DNA of 64,000 nt, from positions 62,001 through 126,000 of the forward strand of contig JBCCNL010000004.1 of NCBI GenBank assembly GCA_039025855.1, given 5' to 3'. The position numbers and the translations under genes were made by a program. Below are positions 1 through 8,364 of this stretch, in pieces. This stretch comes from JBCCOW01 sp039025855. GTDB taxonomy: Bacteria > Planctomycetota > Phycisphaerae > Phycisphaerales > Phycisphaeraceae. The first letter of the stretch is position 1; every line of letters begins with the position of its first letter. Under the pieces are notes generated by a model. That model saw only the letters and a program-made list of their open reading frames with translations, ran no database searches and was not told the origin of the DNA.

Positions 1-838
1 CAAGCCGCCGCCCACCGCGCTGCCGTACCGCATCCGCACCGCCGGGCACATCTACCAACAGCCCCTGCACTCCACCCGCGGCACCCACCACCACGACGCG
101 ATGCTCACCCTCGTCGTCGCCGGCAGGGGGGTCTACCACCCGTCCACTACCTCGGCTATCACCGTCAAAGCCGGCATGGTCGGGCTCGTCCTCCCCGCCA
201 CGCACCACGGCCCCGCCGACCCCGGCATCCTCCTCGCCGACCCCGACGACCCTTACGAACACTTCTATTGCCGCTTCGCCGGTGACCTCGCGCTACACAC
301 CGCCGCCCGCCTCGCCGACCGTCACCCCGAGCCGTTCTTCACGCGCCACGACGCCGCCGACGCGCTCGCCCCGCTCTTCGCTCGCCTCGTCAAGCTGCAA
401 CTCAAGCAGCCCGGGCTCACCCAGAACGCCGACGACGAACTCGACACCCTCACCCCCGCCGAGGCTGTGCTTGCCCAGCTGCTCGCCATCCTCGAGCACA
501 ACCCCACCGACGACCCGCCGCCGCTCACCGCCGAGGCCCTCCGCGGCTACCTCCAGGACCGCACCGCCGACCGCTTCGACCTCGAACACGCCGCCGCCCA
601 CTTCGATGTCAGCGCGTCCCACCTCTGCCGCAAAGCCAAGGCCCTGCTCGGGCGCACCCTCCAGCAAGAAGCCCAGGCCCTCAAGCTCGACTGGGCCAAG
701 GTCCTGCTCACCGAATCCGCCATGCCCATCGCCGAGGTCGCCCGCCGCGTCGGCTACACCGACCCCCTTTACTTCTCCCGCGTCTTCAGCCGAGCCTTCC
801 ACCAAAGCCCCACCGAACACCGAAGCGCCCAAGCCTGA
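1..838 (+). CDS. AraC-family transcriptional regulator, 5' end outside the window
   Basis: The reading frame is open from base 2 and continues upstream of the window, so the N-terminus is missing. The visible start reads as an AraC-type cupin sensor region (YRIRTAGHIYQQPLHSTRG, then LTLVVAGRGVYH). The last 100 or so residues form the two-helix-turn-helix AraC DNA-binding domain, ending in the typical block VARRVGYTDPLYFSRVFSR followed by SPTEHR. The first in-frame ATG inside the window is at base 101, but homology continues before it, so it is unlikely to be the true start. The effector and target genes cannot be told from the sequence. tyrS follows after 29 bases on the same strand. Confidence 0.85.
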   Translation, partial: KPPPTALPYRIRTAGHIYQQPLHSTRGTHHHDAMLTLVVAGRGVYHPSTTSAITVKAGMVGLVLPATHHGPADPGILLADPDDPYEHFYCRFAGDLALHTAARLADRHPEPFFTRHDAADALAPLFARLVKLQLKQPGLTQNADDELDTLTPAEAVLAQLLAILEHNPTDDPPPLTAEALRGYLQDRTADRFDLEHAAAHFDVSASHLCRKAKALLGRTLQQEAQALKLDWAKVLLTESAMPIAEVARRVGYTDPLYFSRVFSRAFHQSPTEHRSAQA

Positions 839-867
839 CCCACGCCCCCCGTTACCATGCCTCGCGC

Positions 868-2148
868 ATGACCACCGCTCCGACCCTCAACCTCTACGAC
901 ACGCTCGAACAGCGCGGCCTCGTCGCGCAGACGACCGACACGCCCGACGTCCTCCGCGCCCGCCTCTCACAGCCCGAGCCTGTCACCGCCTACTGCGGCT
1001 TCGACCCCACCGCCGACTCCCTCCACGTCGGCTCACTCGTCCCCATCATGGCCCTCGCGCACCTCCAACGCGCCGGCCACCGACCCATCGTCGTCGTCGG
1101 CGGCGCAACCGCCCTCGTCGGCGACCCTTCCGGCAAGACCGAAGCCCGACAGATGCTCTCCCGTGAGCAGATCGACACCAACGCGGGCTGCATCGGTGAC
1201 CAGATCGGCCGTATCGTCAACTTCACCGACACCCCCGGAAGCGACACCCCCGCCGCCGTCCTGGTCAACAACGCCGACTGGCTCGCCGACCTCTCCTGGA
1301 TCGACCTCCTCCGCGAGGCCGGCCCGCACTTCTCCGTCAACCGCATGCTCACCATGGACTCGGTCCGCTCCCGCATGGACGCCGCCGGCTCGGGTATCTC
1401 CTTCCTCGAGTTCAACTACATGGTCATGCAGGCCTACGACTTCCTGCACCTGCACCGCAGCCACGGCTGCACCCTCCAACTCGGCGGCCAGGACCAGTGG
1501 GGCAACATCGTCATGGGCATCGAGCTCGGCCGTCGCCTCGCCGACGCTTCCCTCGCCGGCCTCACGCTCCCGCTCGTCACCAAGTCCGACGGCAGCAAGT
1601 TCGGCAAGTCCGAGTCCGGCAACATCTGGCTCGATGCCAACCGCACCCCGCCCTACGACTTCTTCCAGTTCTGGCGCAACACCGCCGACGCCGACGTCGG
1701 CAAGTTCCTCGGCTACTTCACCTTCCTCCCTATCGAAGAGGTCCAGTCCCTAGCCGTCGCCGAAGGCCCCGCCCTCAACGAGTCCAAAGCCGTCCTCGCC
1801 TACGAGGTCACCAAGCTCGTGCACGGCGAAGCCGAAGCCGCCAAGGCCCGCGACGCCGCCGCTAAAGCCTTCGGGGCCGGCGACGTCACCGCCGACGGCG
1901 TCCCCAACCAACCGCTGCCCAAGCCCCGCCTCGCCGACGGCGTCACCGTCACCGAACTCATCCGCGACGCCGGGTTCGCATCCTCCAACGGCGAAGCCCG
2001 ACGCCTCGTCCAGGGCGGCGGCGTCCGCCTGCACGACACCAAGGTCGCCGACCCCTTCCACGCCGTCACCGCCGACGACGCCCCCGACGGCTACGTCCTG
2101 CTCCGCGTCGGCAAGAAGAAGCTCTGCCGCTTCGACCTCGTGGATTGA
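868..2148 (+). CDS. tyrS: Tyrosyl-tRNA synthetase
   Basis: Class I aminoacyl-tRNA synthetase that charges tRNA-Tyr; 426 residues, the normal bacterial length. The HIGH signature appears as HVGS (residues 53-56), after the substrate-pocket segment YCGFDPTADSLH. LGGQDQWGN lies near residue 205, and the KMSKS loop is the bacterial TyrRS form KFGKS (244-248). The C-terminal 65 residues form an S4-like RNA-binding domain (TELIRDAGFASSNGEARRLV). The ATG at 868 is the natural start because the conserved N-terminus follows directly. The stop overlaps the TTG end of a possible upstream extension of the next gene. Confidence 0.96.
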   Translation: MTTAPTLNLYDTLEQRGLVAQTTDTPDVLRARLSQPEPVTAYCGFDPTADSLHVGSLVPIMALAHLQRAGHRPIVVVGGATALVGDPSGKTEARQMLSREQIDTNAGCIGDQIGRIVNFTDTPGSDTPAAVLVNNADWLADLSWIDLLREAGPHFSVNRMLTMDSVRSRMDAAGSGISFLEFNYMVMQAYDFLHLHRSHGCTLQLGGQDQWGNIVMGIELGRRLADASLAGLTLPLVTKSDGSKFGKSESGNIWLDANRTPPYDFFQFWRNTADADVGKFLGYFTFLPIEEVQSLAVAEGPALNESKAVLAYEVTKLVHGEAEAAKARDAAAKAFGAGDVTADGVPNQPLPKPRLADGVTVTELIRDAGFASSNGEARRLVQGGGVRLHDTKVADPFHAVTADDAPDGYVLLRVGKKKLCRFDLVD

Positions 2149-2156
2149 GCCCACTC

Positions 2157-3452
2157 ATGCCGACGCCAATAAGCACGACCACTTGTCGCCGCTACTTCTC
2201 CGGAGCCTTCCTGCTCACAGCCTGCCTCCTCCTCTCCGCCTGCTCTGACAAACCCGTCCAGGCCGAGCCCTCCTCCCAAGCCAAACAACCCGCCGACCCC
2301 GCCCCCGCGTGGCAGCCTGTCGCCAAGCTCCCCCGCGGACTCATCGGCCACGCCGCCACCGCCACCGACAACCGCATCCTCGTCACCGGCGGCATCTACG
2401 CCAAGCGCTCCCTCACCAACCCCGGGGCCGGCGCCTCCAAAGACGTCCTCGCCTACGACCCCAAAGCCGACCGCTGGGACCGCCTCGCCCAACTCCCCGA
2501 GGGCCGGTTCGACCACGCCCAGACCCGACTCCCCGACGGCCGCATCCTTATCGTCGGCGGACGCACCCTCTCCGCCAACGCCAAACGTACCGGCCTCAAG
2601 TCCTGCCTCTATCTCGACCCCGAAACCGGGCAGACTCAGCCCGCCCCCGAACTCCCCCGCGCCGCCGCACGCCCCACCCTCCACACCCTGACCACCGCCG
2701 ATGGCGAGCCCCGCATCGTGGCTATCATCGGCCGACTCGCCGCCGTCCTCAAAGACGATACCTGGGACACCATCCGCCTCAGGCACCCCCGAAACAGCCA
2801 CGCCGCCGTCCCGCTCCCCAACGGCCAACTCCTCGTCATCGGCGGCACCAACCGAGATTCACTCGAACTCATCGACACCGAGTCCATGACCAGCACCCGC
2901 CTGTCCGTCCGCCTCCCCCAACAACTCGACGACCACGCCGCCGTCCCGCTCAGCCCCAACCGACCCCACCACATCGCCGTCCTCGGCGGGCAGCACTCCG
3001 CCGGCGGCGAAACCACCGACACCTCCTCCATCCTTCACGCCCCCGATGGCGACTGGACCCAAGCCACCCTCACCCCCGGCCCATCGCTCAACGTCCCCCT
3101 CGGGATCGCCGACCACCTCGTCGTCCCCTTCACCACGCCCGCCGGCACCGCCTACCTCCTCATCGGCGGCGAGTCCGAACACCGCGGCAAAGACACCGAA
3201 CTCGACCTCACCCGCATCCTCCACTCCCACGGCCAACGCATCACCCCCGGCCCCCAACTCCCCCGCCCCTACGACGACGCCGCCGCCGTTGTCTTCCAGG
3301 AACACGCCTACGTCCTCGGCGGACAGGTCTCCGGCACATTCCTCGGCCGGCCCGTCCCCATCCCCGTCGCCTTCGCCCACCGCATCCCCTTAAGCACCCT
3401 CAACGCCACCGACGCACTAGGCGATCCCGCCCAACCCCCGCCTGCTCGTTGA
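2157..3452 (+). CDS. Kelch-repeat lipoprotein
   Basis: Predicted lipoprotein with a kelch-type beta-propeller. The N-terminus has a hydrophobic stretch FLLTACLLL followed by a lipobox-like LSAC and then Ser-Asp, so lipidation at that Cys is likely. Repeats with the kelch pattern (a Gly-Gly after a hydrophobic strand, then a conserved Trp or Tyr) occur throughout: ILVTGGIYA, ILIVGGRTL, LLVIGGTN, IAVLGGQHS, YLLIGGES and AYVLGGQVS, about six blades. The ATG at 2157 is preferred to the TTG at 2145, which would overlap tyrS. No enzymatic residue pattern was recognised; the role is probably a scaffold or binding protein on the cell envelope. Confidence 0.8.
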   Translation: MPTPISTTTCRRYFSGAFLLTACLLLSACSDKPVQAEPSSQAKQPADPAPAWQPVAKLPRGLIGHAATATDNRILVTGGIYAKRSLTNPGAGASKDVLAYDPKADRWDRLAQLPEGRFDHAQTRLPDGRILIVGGRTLSANAKRTGLKSCLYLDPETGQTQPAPELPRAAARPTLHTLTTADGEPRIVAIIGRLAAVLKDDTWDTIRLRHPRNSHAAVPLPNGQLLVIGGTNRDSLELIDTESMTSTRLSVRLPQQLDDHAAVPLSPNRPHHIAVLGGQHSAGGETTDTSSILHAPDGDWTQATLTPGPSLNVPLGIADHLVVPFTTPAGTAYLLIGGESEHRGKDTELDLTRILHSHGQRITPGPQLPRPYDDAAAVVFQEHAYVLGGQVSGTFLGRPVPIPVAFAHRIPLSTLNATDALGDPAQPPPAR

Positions 3453-3518
3453 CCCACCCCCACCCCCGCCATATCTTGCAGTTGCAAGGCCGCACCCTCT
3501 TTCAGTGACCCAACGCCG

Positions 3519-4514
3519 ATGCCTGACCCGCCCGATCCGCTTGCGGCCAAACCCAAACGCCGCTCCGGGCCCAGCTTCAAACGCTTCTTCACCCGGGGCC
3601 TCGGGGTCCTCCTCCCCACCCTGATCACCTTCGGCCTCGTCGTCTGGGCCTACGGCATCATCTCCAACAACATCGCCGAGCCCATCAACCGGCTCATCCG
3701 CTTCTCCATCGTCCAGTACACCCCCTACCCCGCGCCCACCGACCGCGACTTCGACGAGATCTTCGAACAGCTCGACCGCTCCATCCAACGCGACTGGCAA
3801 AAAGTCGACGACATCAACCGACTCCTCGCCAACCAGAACGACCGCCTCTACACCGCTGAACAGTCCCAGGTCGAACAACGCGATTGGCTCCGCCAACGCC
3901 CCGAGGCCGTCACCCTCGCCCGCCAACACAACCTCGTCGAACGCTGGGACGCCGCCCGCATCGGCGACTGGGTCGTCACCGACCTCATCGGCATCGTCGT
4001 TGCCATCATCCTCATCTTCATTGTCGGCGTCTTCCTCTCCAACCTCGTCGGCCGACGGCTCGTCAACAAGTCCGAAGAGCTCATCGCCCGCCTCCCTCTG
4101 GTCCGCCGTGTCTACCCCTCCGTCAAACAGGTCACCGACTTCTTCTTCGGCGAGTCCGACACCCCCATCGAATTCAACCGCGTCGTCGCCGTGCAGTACC
4201 CCCGCAAAGGCCTCTGGTCCGTCGGGCTCGTCACCGGCAACACCATGAAACGCATCCAACAAGAAGCCGGCGCCGAGTGCCTCACCGTTTTCGTCCCCAG
4301 CTCACCTACGCCCTTCACCGGCTACGTCATCACTGTCCCCGTCGCCGACACCATCGACCTCAACATCACCATCGAAGACGCCCTGAAGTTCGCTGTCTCC
4401 GGCGGCGTCCTCATCCCACCCACCCAGCAGATCACCGACGCCACCCCCGCCGTGACCGAGAACAATCCCGAACCCGACACACCCTCCAAACCCCCACAAC
4501 CCGAACCCGTTTAG
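3519..4514 (+). CDS. DUF502 family membrane protein
   Basis: 331 residues with the DUF502 layout: basic N-terminus KRFFTRGLGVLLPTLITFG leading into a first membrane segment (about residues 27-50), a second hydrophobic segment (about 150-180, IGIVVAIILIFIVGVFLSN), then a soluble C-terminal part with GLWSVGLVTGN and VFVPSSPTPFTGY, hallmarks of this family. Between the two membrane segments is a polar, helix-prone insert of about 100 residues, longer than in most members I know. Function is unknown; the family is common in Planctomycetota and Proteobacteria. A 14-bp palindrome (3475-3488, CTTGCA/TGCAAG) lies just upstream. The stop codon is inside a REP-like hairpin. Confidence 0.85.
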   Translation: MPDPPDPLAAKPKRRSGPSFKRFFTRGLGVLLPTLITFGLVVWAYGIISNNIAEPINRLIRFSIVQYTPYPAPTDRDFDEIFEQLDRSIQRDWQKVDDINRLLANQNDRLYTAEQSQVEQRDWLRQRPEAVTLARQHNLVERWDAARIGDWVVTDLIGIVVAIILIFIVGVFLSNLVGRRLVNKSEELIARLPLVRRVYPSVKQVTDFFFGESDTPIEFNRVVAVQYPRKGLWSVGLVTGNTMKRIQQEAGAECLTVFVPSSPTPFTGYVITVPVADTIDLNITIEDALKFAVSGGVLIPPTQQITDATPAVTENNPEPDTPSKPPQPEPV

Positions 4515-4532
4515 CGGCGGGATTTATCCCGC
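4510..4532 (+). repeat. REP-like hairpin, TTTAGC core
   Basis: The sequence TTTAGC-G is followed by a 7-bp perfect stem (GCGGGAT / ATCCCGC, 4517-4523 and 4526-4532) with a 2-base loop. The TAG of the core is the stop codon of the DUF502 gene. It belongs to the hairpin family listed in the findings and could also act as a transcription terminator. Confidence 0.6.
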
Positions 4533-4579
4533 ACGCCTATCGCCTGCCCGATTCACTCACCCCTTGCAGGAGCACCGCC

Positions 4580-4891
4580 ATGGACACCACCATCACCGGC
4601 CGCCACGTCACCATCTCCGACAGCCTCCGCGACTACGCCCTCAGCAAGGCCAACAAGCTCCCGCACTTCTACGATCGCGTGAACCGGGTCGAGATCATCG
4701 CCGACCGCCACGACTCGCACTCCTACCGCGTCGAGTTCGTCGCCCACGTCGACGGCCACGAACACTTCGTCGCCCACGCCCACCACGACGACCTCTACGC
4801 CGCCACCGACGCCTGCTCCGAAAAGCTCATCCGCCAGATCCACGAACACAAAGCCCAGCGCCGCGACGCCAAAAAACACTCGCCCGTGTAG
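4580..4891 (+). CDS. hpf: Ribosome hibernation promoting factor (HPF/RaiA family, short form)
   Basis: 103-residue protein of the HPF/YfiA fold, which binds the 30S subunit and inactivates ribosomes in slow growth. The family start is clear (ITGRHVTISDSLRDYALSKANKL), followed by VEIIADRHDSHSYRVEFVAHVDG and the helix DLYAATDACSEKLIRQIHEHK. There is no C-terminal dimerisation domain, so it is the short form. AGGAG lies 10-14 bases before the ATG at 4580. Its position just before ptsN and an HPr gene resembles the rpoN-hpf-ptsN-npr cluster of Proteobacteria. The stop codon TAG is part of a REP-like hairpin. Confidence 0.93.
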   Translation: MDTTITGRHVTISDSLRDYALSKANKLPHFYDRVNRVEIIADRHDSHSYRVEFVAHVDGHEHFVAHAHHDDLYAATDACSEKLIRQIHEHKAQRRDAKKHSPV

Positions 4892-4913
4892 CGGGTGACG
4901 CGAAGCGTCCCGC
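4888..4913 (+). repeat. REP-like hairpin with GTAG tetranucleotide
   Basis: GTAG-C is followed by a stem (GCGGG-TG-ACGC against GCGTCCCGC) with loop GAA and a 2-base bulge. This copy carries the classical REP tetranucleotide GTAG at the 5' base of the hairpin. The TAG is also the stop codon of hpf. Confidence 0.6.
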
Positions 4914-4997
4914 TCGCACTCAGGAAAACCCCACACCCCAACAAAGCGCTCGATCCGGCTACACTCTGGTTCTCCCACCCCCCGAGACCCGCCGGTT

Positions 4998-5471
4998 ATG
5001 AAGCTTTCCGATTTTGTCGCCCCCGAGGCCATCGTCCCCGAACTGAACGCCACCACCCGTGACGACGCGGTCGCCGAGCTCATCGACGCCCTCGTCGCCG
5101 CCGACCGCGTCCCCGCCGACCTCCGCGACGACCTCATTCAGCACATCCTCGACCGCGAGAAGCAGGGCTCCACCGGCTTCGGCAAGGGCGTCGCCGTCCC
5201 CCACGTCAAGCACGACAAAGTCACCGCCATGACCGCCGCCGTCGGCGTCTCGCACACCGGTGTCGAGTTCAACGCCCTCGACAAGGCCCCGGTCTTCTCC
5301 ATCGTCCTGCTGGTCTCCCCCAAGAACGACCCCGACCCACACCTCCAGGCCATGGAGTCGATCTTCGCCCACCTCCAGAACGACACCTTCCGCAAGTTCC
5401 TCCGGCAGGCCACCACCGTCGACGCCGTCACCGACCTGCTCCAGGAAGCCGACAGCCAGCAGCTCGCCTGA
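4998..5471 (+). CDS. ptsN: PTS EIIA component, nitrogen/fructose type
   Basis: 157-residue EIIA of the PtsN/mannitol-fructose class, a phosphocarrier that takes phosphate from HPr. The phosphorylation-site motif GKGVAVPHVKHDKV puts the active His at residue 69, preceded by REKQGSTGFG, which is typical of EIIA-Ntr. The C-terminal part (VLLVSPKNDPDPHLQAM) also fits. No EIIB or EIIC domain is attached, which favours a regulatory role over sugar transport. An HPr gene follows after 23 bases and hpf precedes it, so the group looks like a nitrogen-PTS cluster. No enzyme I gene is in the window. Confidence 0.9.
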   Translation: MKLSDFVAPEAIVPELNATTRDDAVAELIDALVAADRVPADLRDDLIQHILDREKQGSTGFGKGVAVPHVKHDKVTAMTAAVGVSHTGVEFNALDKAPVFSIVLLVSPKNDPDPHLQAMESIFAHLQNDTFRKFLRQATTVDAVTDLLQEADSQQLA

Positions 5472-5494
5472 GCCGCCCCAGCCGTAAGCCCCTC

Positions 5495-5767
5495 ATGCCC
5501 GACGCGACCGCCAGCGTGACCATCACCAACAAGCTGGGCATGCACGCCCGGCCGGCGATGATGCTCGTCGACGTCGCCAGCAAATACACCGCCGACATCA
5601 AGCTCTGCAAGGGCGACCAGGCCGTCGACGCCAAATCCATCATGCAGCTCATGATGCTCGCCGCCGTCTCGGGCACCCAGCTCGACATCCACGCCACCGG
5701 CCCCGACGCCGACGCCGCCGTCGCCGCCCTCCAACAACTCGTCGACTCCAAGTTCGACGAAGAGTAA
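5495..5767 (+). CDS. ptsH: HPr-family phosphocarrier protein
   Basis: 90-residue HPr/NPr protein. The phosphorylatable histidine is His17 in KLGMHARPA. The regulatory-serine region is KSIMQLMMLAA, with Ser48 in the position of the HPr-kinase site, so regulation by HprK is possible but not shown here. The rest follows the HPr pattern through a final helix (AVAALQQLVDSKF). It is probably cotranscribed with the EIIA gene just upstream. Confidence 0.94.
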   Translation: MPDATASVTITNKLGMHARPAMMLVDVASKYTADIKLCKGDQAVDAKSIMQLMMLAAVSGTQLDIHATGPDADAAVAALQQLVDSKFDEE

Positions 5768-5790
5768 ATACAGGCCTCCGGGAACCGTAC

Positions 5791-6600
5791 ATGGCCGCTT
5801 CAGATCCGCCCGACTGGGACCGTGAGATCGAGCGGACCGGGTCCGGCGACCCCATCCTCCGCCACGAGGCCGGTAGCGAGCCACCCGAAATCGCTCACGG
5901 CGACGGCTCGCTCATCGATGCCGTCGATAAACACGTCGAAGAGCACCTGGGCTCCATCGCCATGGTGTTTCACGAGCTCGTCAGCCCGACGGTCCACCTC
6001 GATGTCCACGTCATCGCGCCCAGTGATGAACGTCCGGTCTGGACGCTCGTCACCTCCGGCATGGCCGAACGCCCCATGCGAGAGCCTGACGGTGTCGAGG
6101 GCTGCCAGTTCGCAGAGCTCACGCTTAGCCTCCCCGCCGACTGGCCCGGCCTCGGCGACGAGTTCATGCATCAGTCCACCGATGATCCCGATCATCCTTT
6201 CCGCGACGAAAAGAACTACTGGCCGATGCGCACCCTCAAGTACCTCGCCCGCTTCCCCTACGAGTTCAATACCTGGGTCTGGTACGGCCACAGCTTTCCG
6301 AACGGTGAGCCTCCCGAGCCGTACGCCCCCTCTGTCTCTTTCGTAGGAGCCGTCCTGTTCCCCTCGATGCTCCGCTCATCCGACACGGGCTACGGGACGA
6401 TCAGGGCGGGCGATCGTGACATCTCACTCTTCGGCATCTGGCCGCTCTACCCCGAAGAGCTCCAGTTCAAACTCGACCACGGAACAGATAAGCTCATCGA
6501 CCGTTTCGAGGCCGCCGGTCTGGCCCCGCCCGAGATCATCGACATCCACCGCCCCAACGTCTGCGCCCCCAAACGCAAGAAGTGGTTCGGCCTGTTTTAA
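5791..6600 (+). CDS. Suppressor-of-fused (SUFU) domain protein
   Basis: 269 residues matching the bacterial SUFU pattern: an N-terminal region about the C-terminal end of the first helix and FHELVSPTVHLDVHVI, then WTLVTSGMAERPM, AELTLSLPADWP, and near the C-terminus ISLFGIWPLYPEELQFKLD with a final IIDIHRPNVC. In animals SUFU is a Hedgehog-pathway regulator. In bacteria the domain occurs in stand-alone proteins and in immunity proteins of polymorphic toxin systems, and the molecular role is mostly unknown. No toxin gene is adjacent. ATG at 5791 lies 23 bases after the HPr stop. Confidence 0.78.
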   Translation: MAASDPPDWDREIERTGSGDPILRHEAGSEPPEIAHGDGSLIDAVDKHVEEHLGSIAMVFHELVSPTVHLDVHVIAPSDERPVWTLVTSGMAERPMREPDGVEGCQFAELTLSLPADWPGLGDEFMHQSTDDPDHPFRDEKNYWPMRTLKYLARFPYEFNTWVWYGHSFPNGEPPEPYAPSVSFVGAVLFPSMLRSSDTGYGTIRAGDRDISLFGIWPLYPEELQFKLDHGTDKLIDRFEAAGLAPPEIIDIHRPNVCAPKRKKWFGLF

Positions 6601-6645
6601 GGCTAACCCGCCTGTCATCGCCGCGACGCGTCGCAGGTTCGTGCA

Positions 6646-8181
6646 TCAATACGACTTCGCCCATGCCACCCTCTGCTTACTCGGCTCGCCGGTAAAGATG
6701 CACTTGCCTTCACCCCGCGCGTCCTCCGGCACATCCTCCGGCTCCGGCACACACCGGATCGTCACCCCCAGCTCCTTCTGCACCCGCTCCGCCACCGCCT
6801 CGTCCCCGTTCCAATGCGCCCACGCAAACCCGCCATGAATCTCCGGCTGCTCCGCGTTCTTCGGTGTAAACCACTTTTCAAACTTATCCCGCCCATTTAC
6901 GACCCGCGTCTTCTCGTCCCGGTACGCCCTCGCCTTCGCCAGCATCCCTTCCTGAATGGCCTGCAGCAGTGACGCGATCCCCTCAACAAACGCACCCCTC
7001 GGCACACCGGACTTCTCCTTCGCTGGCCTGTCCCGACGTCCCACGAACACGCTGTCCTCCGCCATATCCCTCGGCCCCACCTCAACCCGCACCGGACACC
7101 CCCGCTTGATCCACTGCCACTGCTTATCCCCTCCCCGCAAGTCCCGGCTATCGATCTCCACCTCGACCGGCCGGCCGTCGTAGCTCTGCCCCCGCAGATC
7201 GTCCGCCAACTGCTCGCAATACGCCAGCACCGCCCTGGGATCATCCGCCTTGAAAGTGATCGGCATGATCACCACATGGGTGGGGGCGAGCCGCGGCGGC
7301 ATCGCCATCCCATCGTCGTCCCCGTGCGTCATGATCAGCCCCCCGATCAGCCGTGTCGACACGCCCCAGCTCGTCGTCCACGCGTGGTGCCGCTGCCCGT
7401 CTTCTCCGAGGTACATGATGTCCTGCGCCTTGGCAAAGTTCTGCCCCAGGAAGTGCGATGTCCCCGCCTGCAGCGCCTTGCCGTCCTGCATCATCGCCTC
7501 GATCGTGTACGTCTCCAGCGCCCCCGGGAACCGCTCACCCGCCGTCTTCGTCCCCTTCAAGACCGGCATCGCCATGTAGTTCTCCGCGAAGTCCGCATAG
7601 ACATCGTGCATCTTCCGCGTCTCTTCGATCGCCTCGTCTGGCGTCGCGTGGGCCGTGTGCCCCTCCTGCCACAGAAACTCGGCCGTCCTTAAAAACATCC
7701 GTGTCCGCAGCTCCCACCGCATCACGTTCGCCCACTGATTAATCAAAATCGGCAAATCCCGGTACGACTCCACCCACTTCGCATAGGTCGCCCCGATGAT
7801 CGTCTCGCTCGTCGGCCGGATGATCAACGGCTCCTCCAGTTCCCCCGCCGGCCGCAGCCCGCCTTCCCCGTCGTCCTCCAGCCGATGGTGCGTCACCACC
7901 GCACACTCCTTGGCGAACCCCTCGACGTGCTCCGCCTCCTTCTCCAGGTAGCTCTTGGGGATCAGCAGCGGGAAGTACGCATTGCGGTGCCCCGTTGCCT
8001 TGAACATCCCGTCCAGCACCCGCTGCATGTTCTCCCACACCGCATAGCCCCACGGCTTGATCACCATGCACCCCCGCACGTCCGACGGCTCCGCCATCTC
8101 CGCCGCCCGCACCACTTGCTGATACCACTCCGGATAGTTCTCCTCCCGCGTGGGCACGATCGCTGTCTTGGGTTTCGCCAT
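6646..8181 (-). CDS. proS: Prolyl-tRNA synthetase, archaeal/eukaryotic-type
   Basis: Class II synthetase that charges tRNA-Pro; 511 residues, the length of the ProS type without the editing insert found in E. coli. Motif 2 and 3 regions are clear: RPTSETIIGATYAKWVESY, RTAEFLWQEGHTAHAT and LIGGLIMTHGDDDGMAMPPRLAP. The C-terminal extension ends in AWAKSY, and the terminal Tyr is a hallmark of this ProS type. The ATG at 8181 (MAKPKTAIVPT) is chosen because the upstream 21 codons do not look conserved. Transcribed away from the cassette array. Confidence 0.95.
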   Translation of the reverse strand: MAKPKTAIVPTREENYPEWYQQVVRAAEMAEPSDVRGCMVIKPWGYAVWENMQRVLDGMFKATGHRNAYFPLLIPKSYLEKEAEHVEGFAKECAVVTHHRLEDDGEGGLRPAGELEEPLIIRPTSETIIGATYAKWVESYRDLPILINQWANVMRWELRTRMFLRTAEFLWQEGHTAHATPDEAIEETRKMHDVYADFAENYMAMPVLKGTKTAGERFPGALETYTIEAMMQDGKALQAGTSHFLGQNFAKAQDIMYLGEDGQRHHAWTTSWGVSTRLIGGLIMTHGDDDGMAMPPRLAPTHVVIMPITFKADDPRAVLAYCEQLADDLRGQSYDGRPVEVEIDSRDLRGGDKQWQWIKRGCPVRVEVGPRDMAEDSVFVGRRDRPAKEKSGVPRGAFVEGIASLLQAIQEGMLAKARAYRDEKTRVVNGRDKFEKWFTPKNAEQPEIHGGFAWAHWNGDEAVAERVQKELGVTIRCVPEPEDVPEDARGEGKCIFTGEPSKQRVAWAKSY

Positions 8182-8346
8182 AGGGCGGAGATTATGGCAG
8201 ATCAGCAAGCCGCAGGAGCGGGTCGCCACGTTCCTTTTTCGCATCCCACGCTTCCCATGCGATTACACACAAATCACGACCTACAAGAAAGCTTGTGTTT
8301 ATGGGAGCATCTTGTATGTTCCTTAGATATAGGAACAAACACGTCT

Positions 8347-8364
8347 ACCTAATAACTGTTAGGT
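8347..8364 (+). other. Left boundary of the cassette array, GTTRRRY core in a short palindrome
   Basis: ACCTAA and TTAGGT flank six bases, forming an inverted repeat, and GTTAGGT (8358-8364) fits the integron core consensus GTTRRRY. The first cassette begins at the crossover between 8358 and 8359. This could be an attI-type site or a leftover attC. About 165 bp separate it from proS; that stretch has hairpin-capable repeats (TGTTCC/GGAACA at about 8317-8336) but no integrase. Confidence 0.6.
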
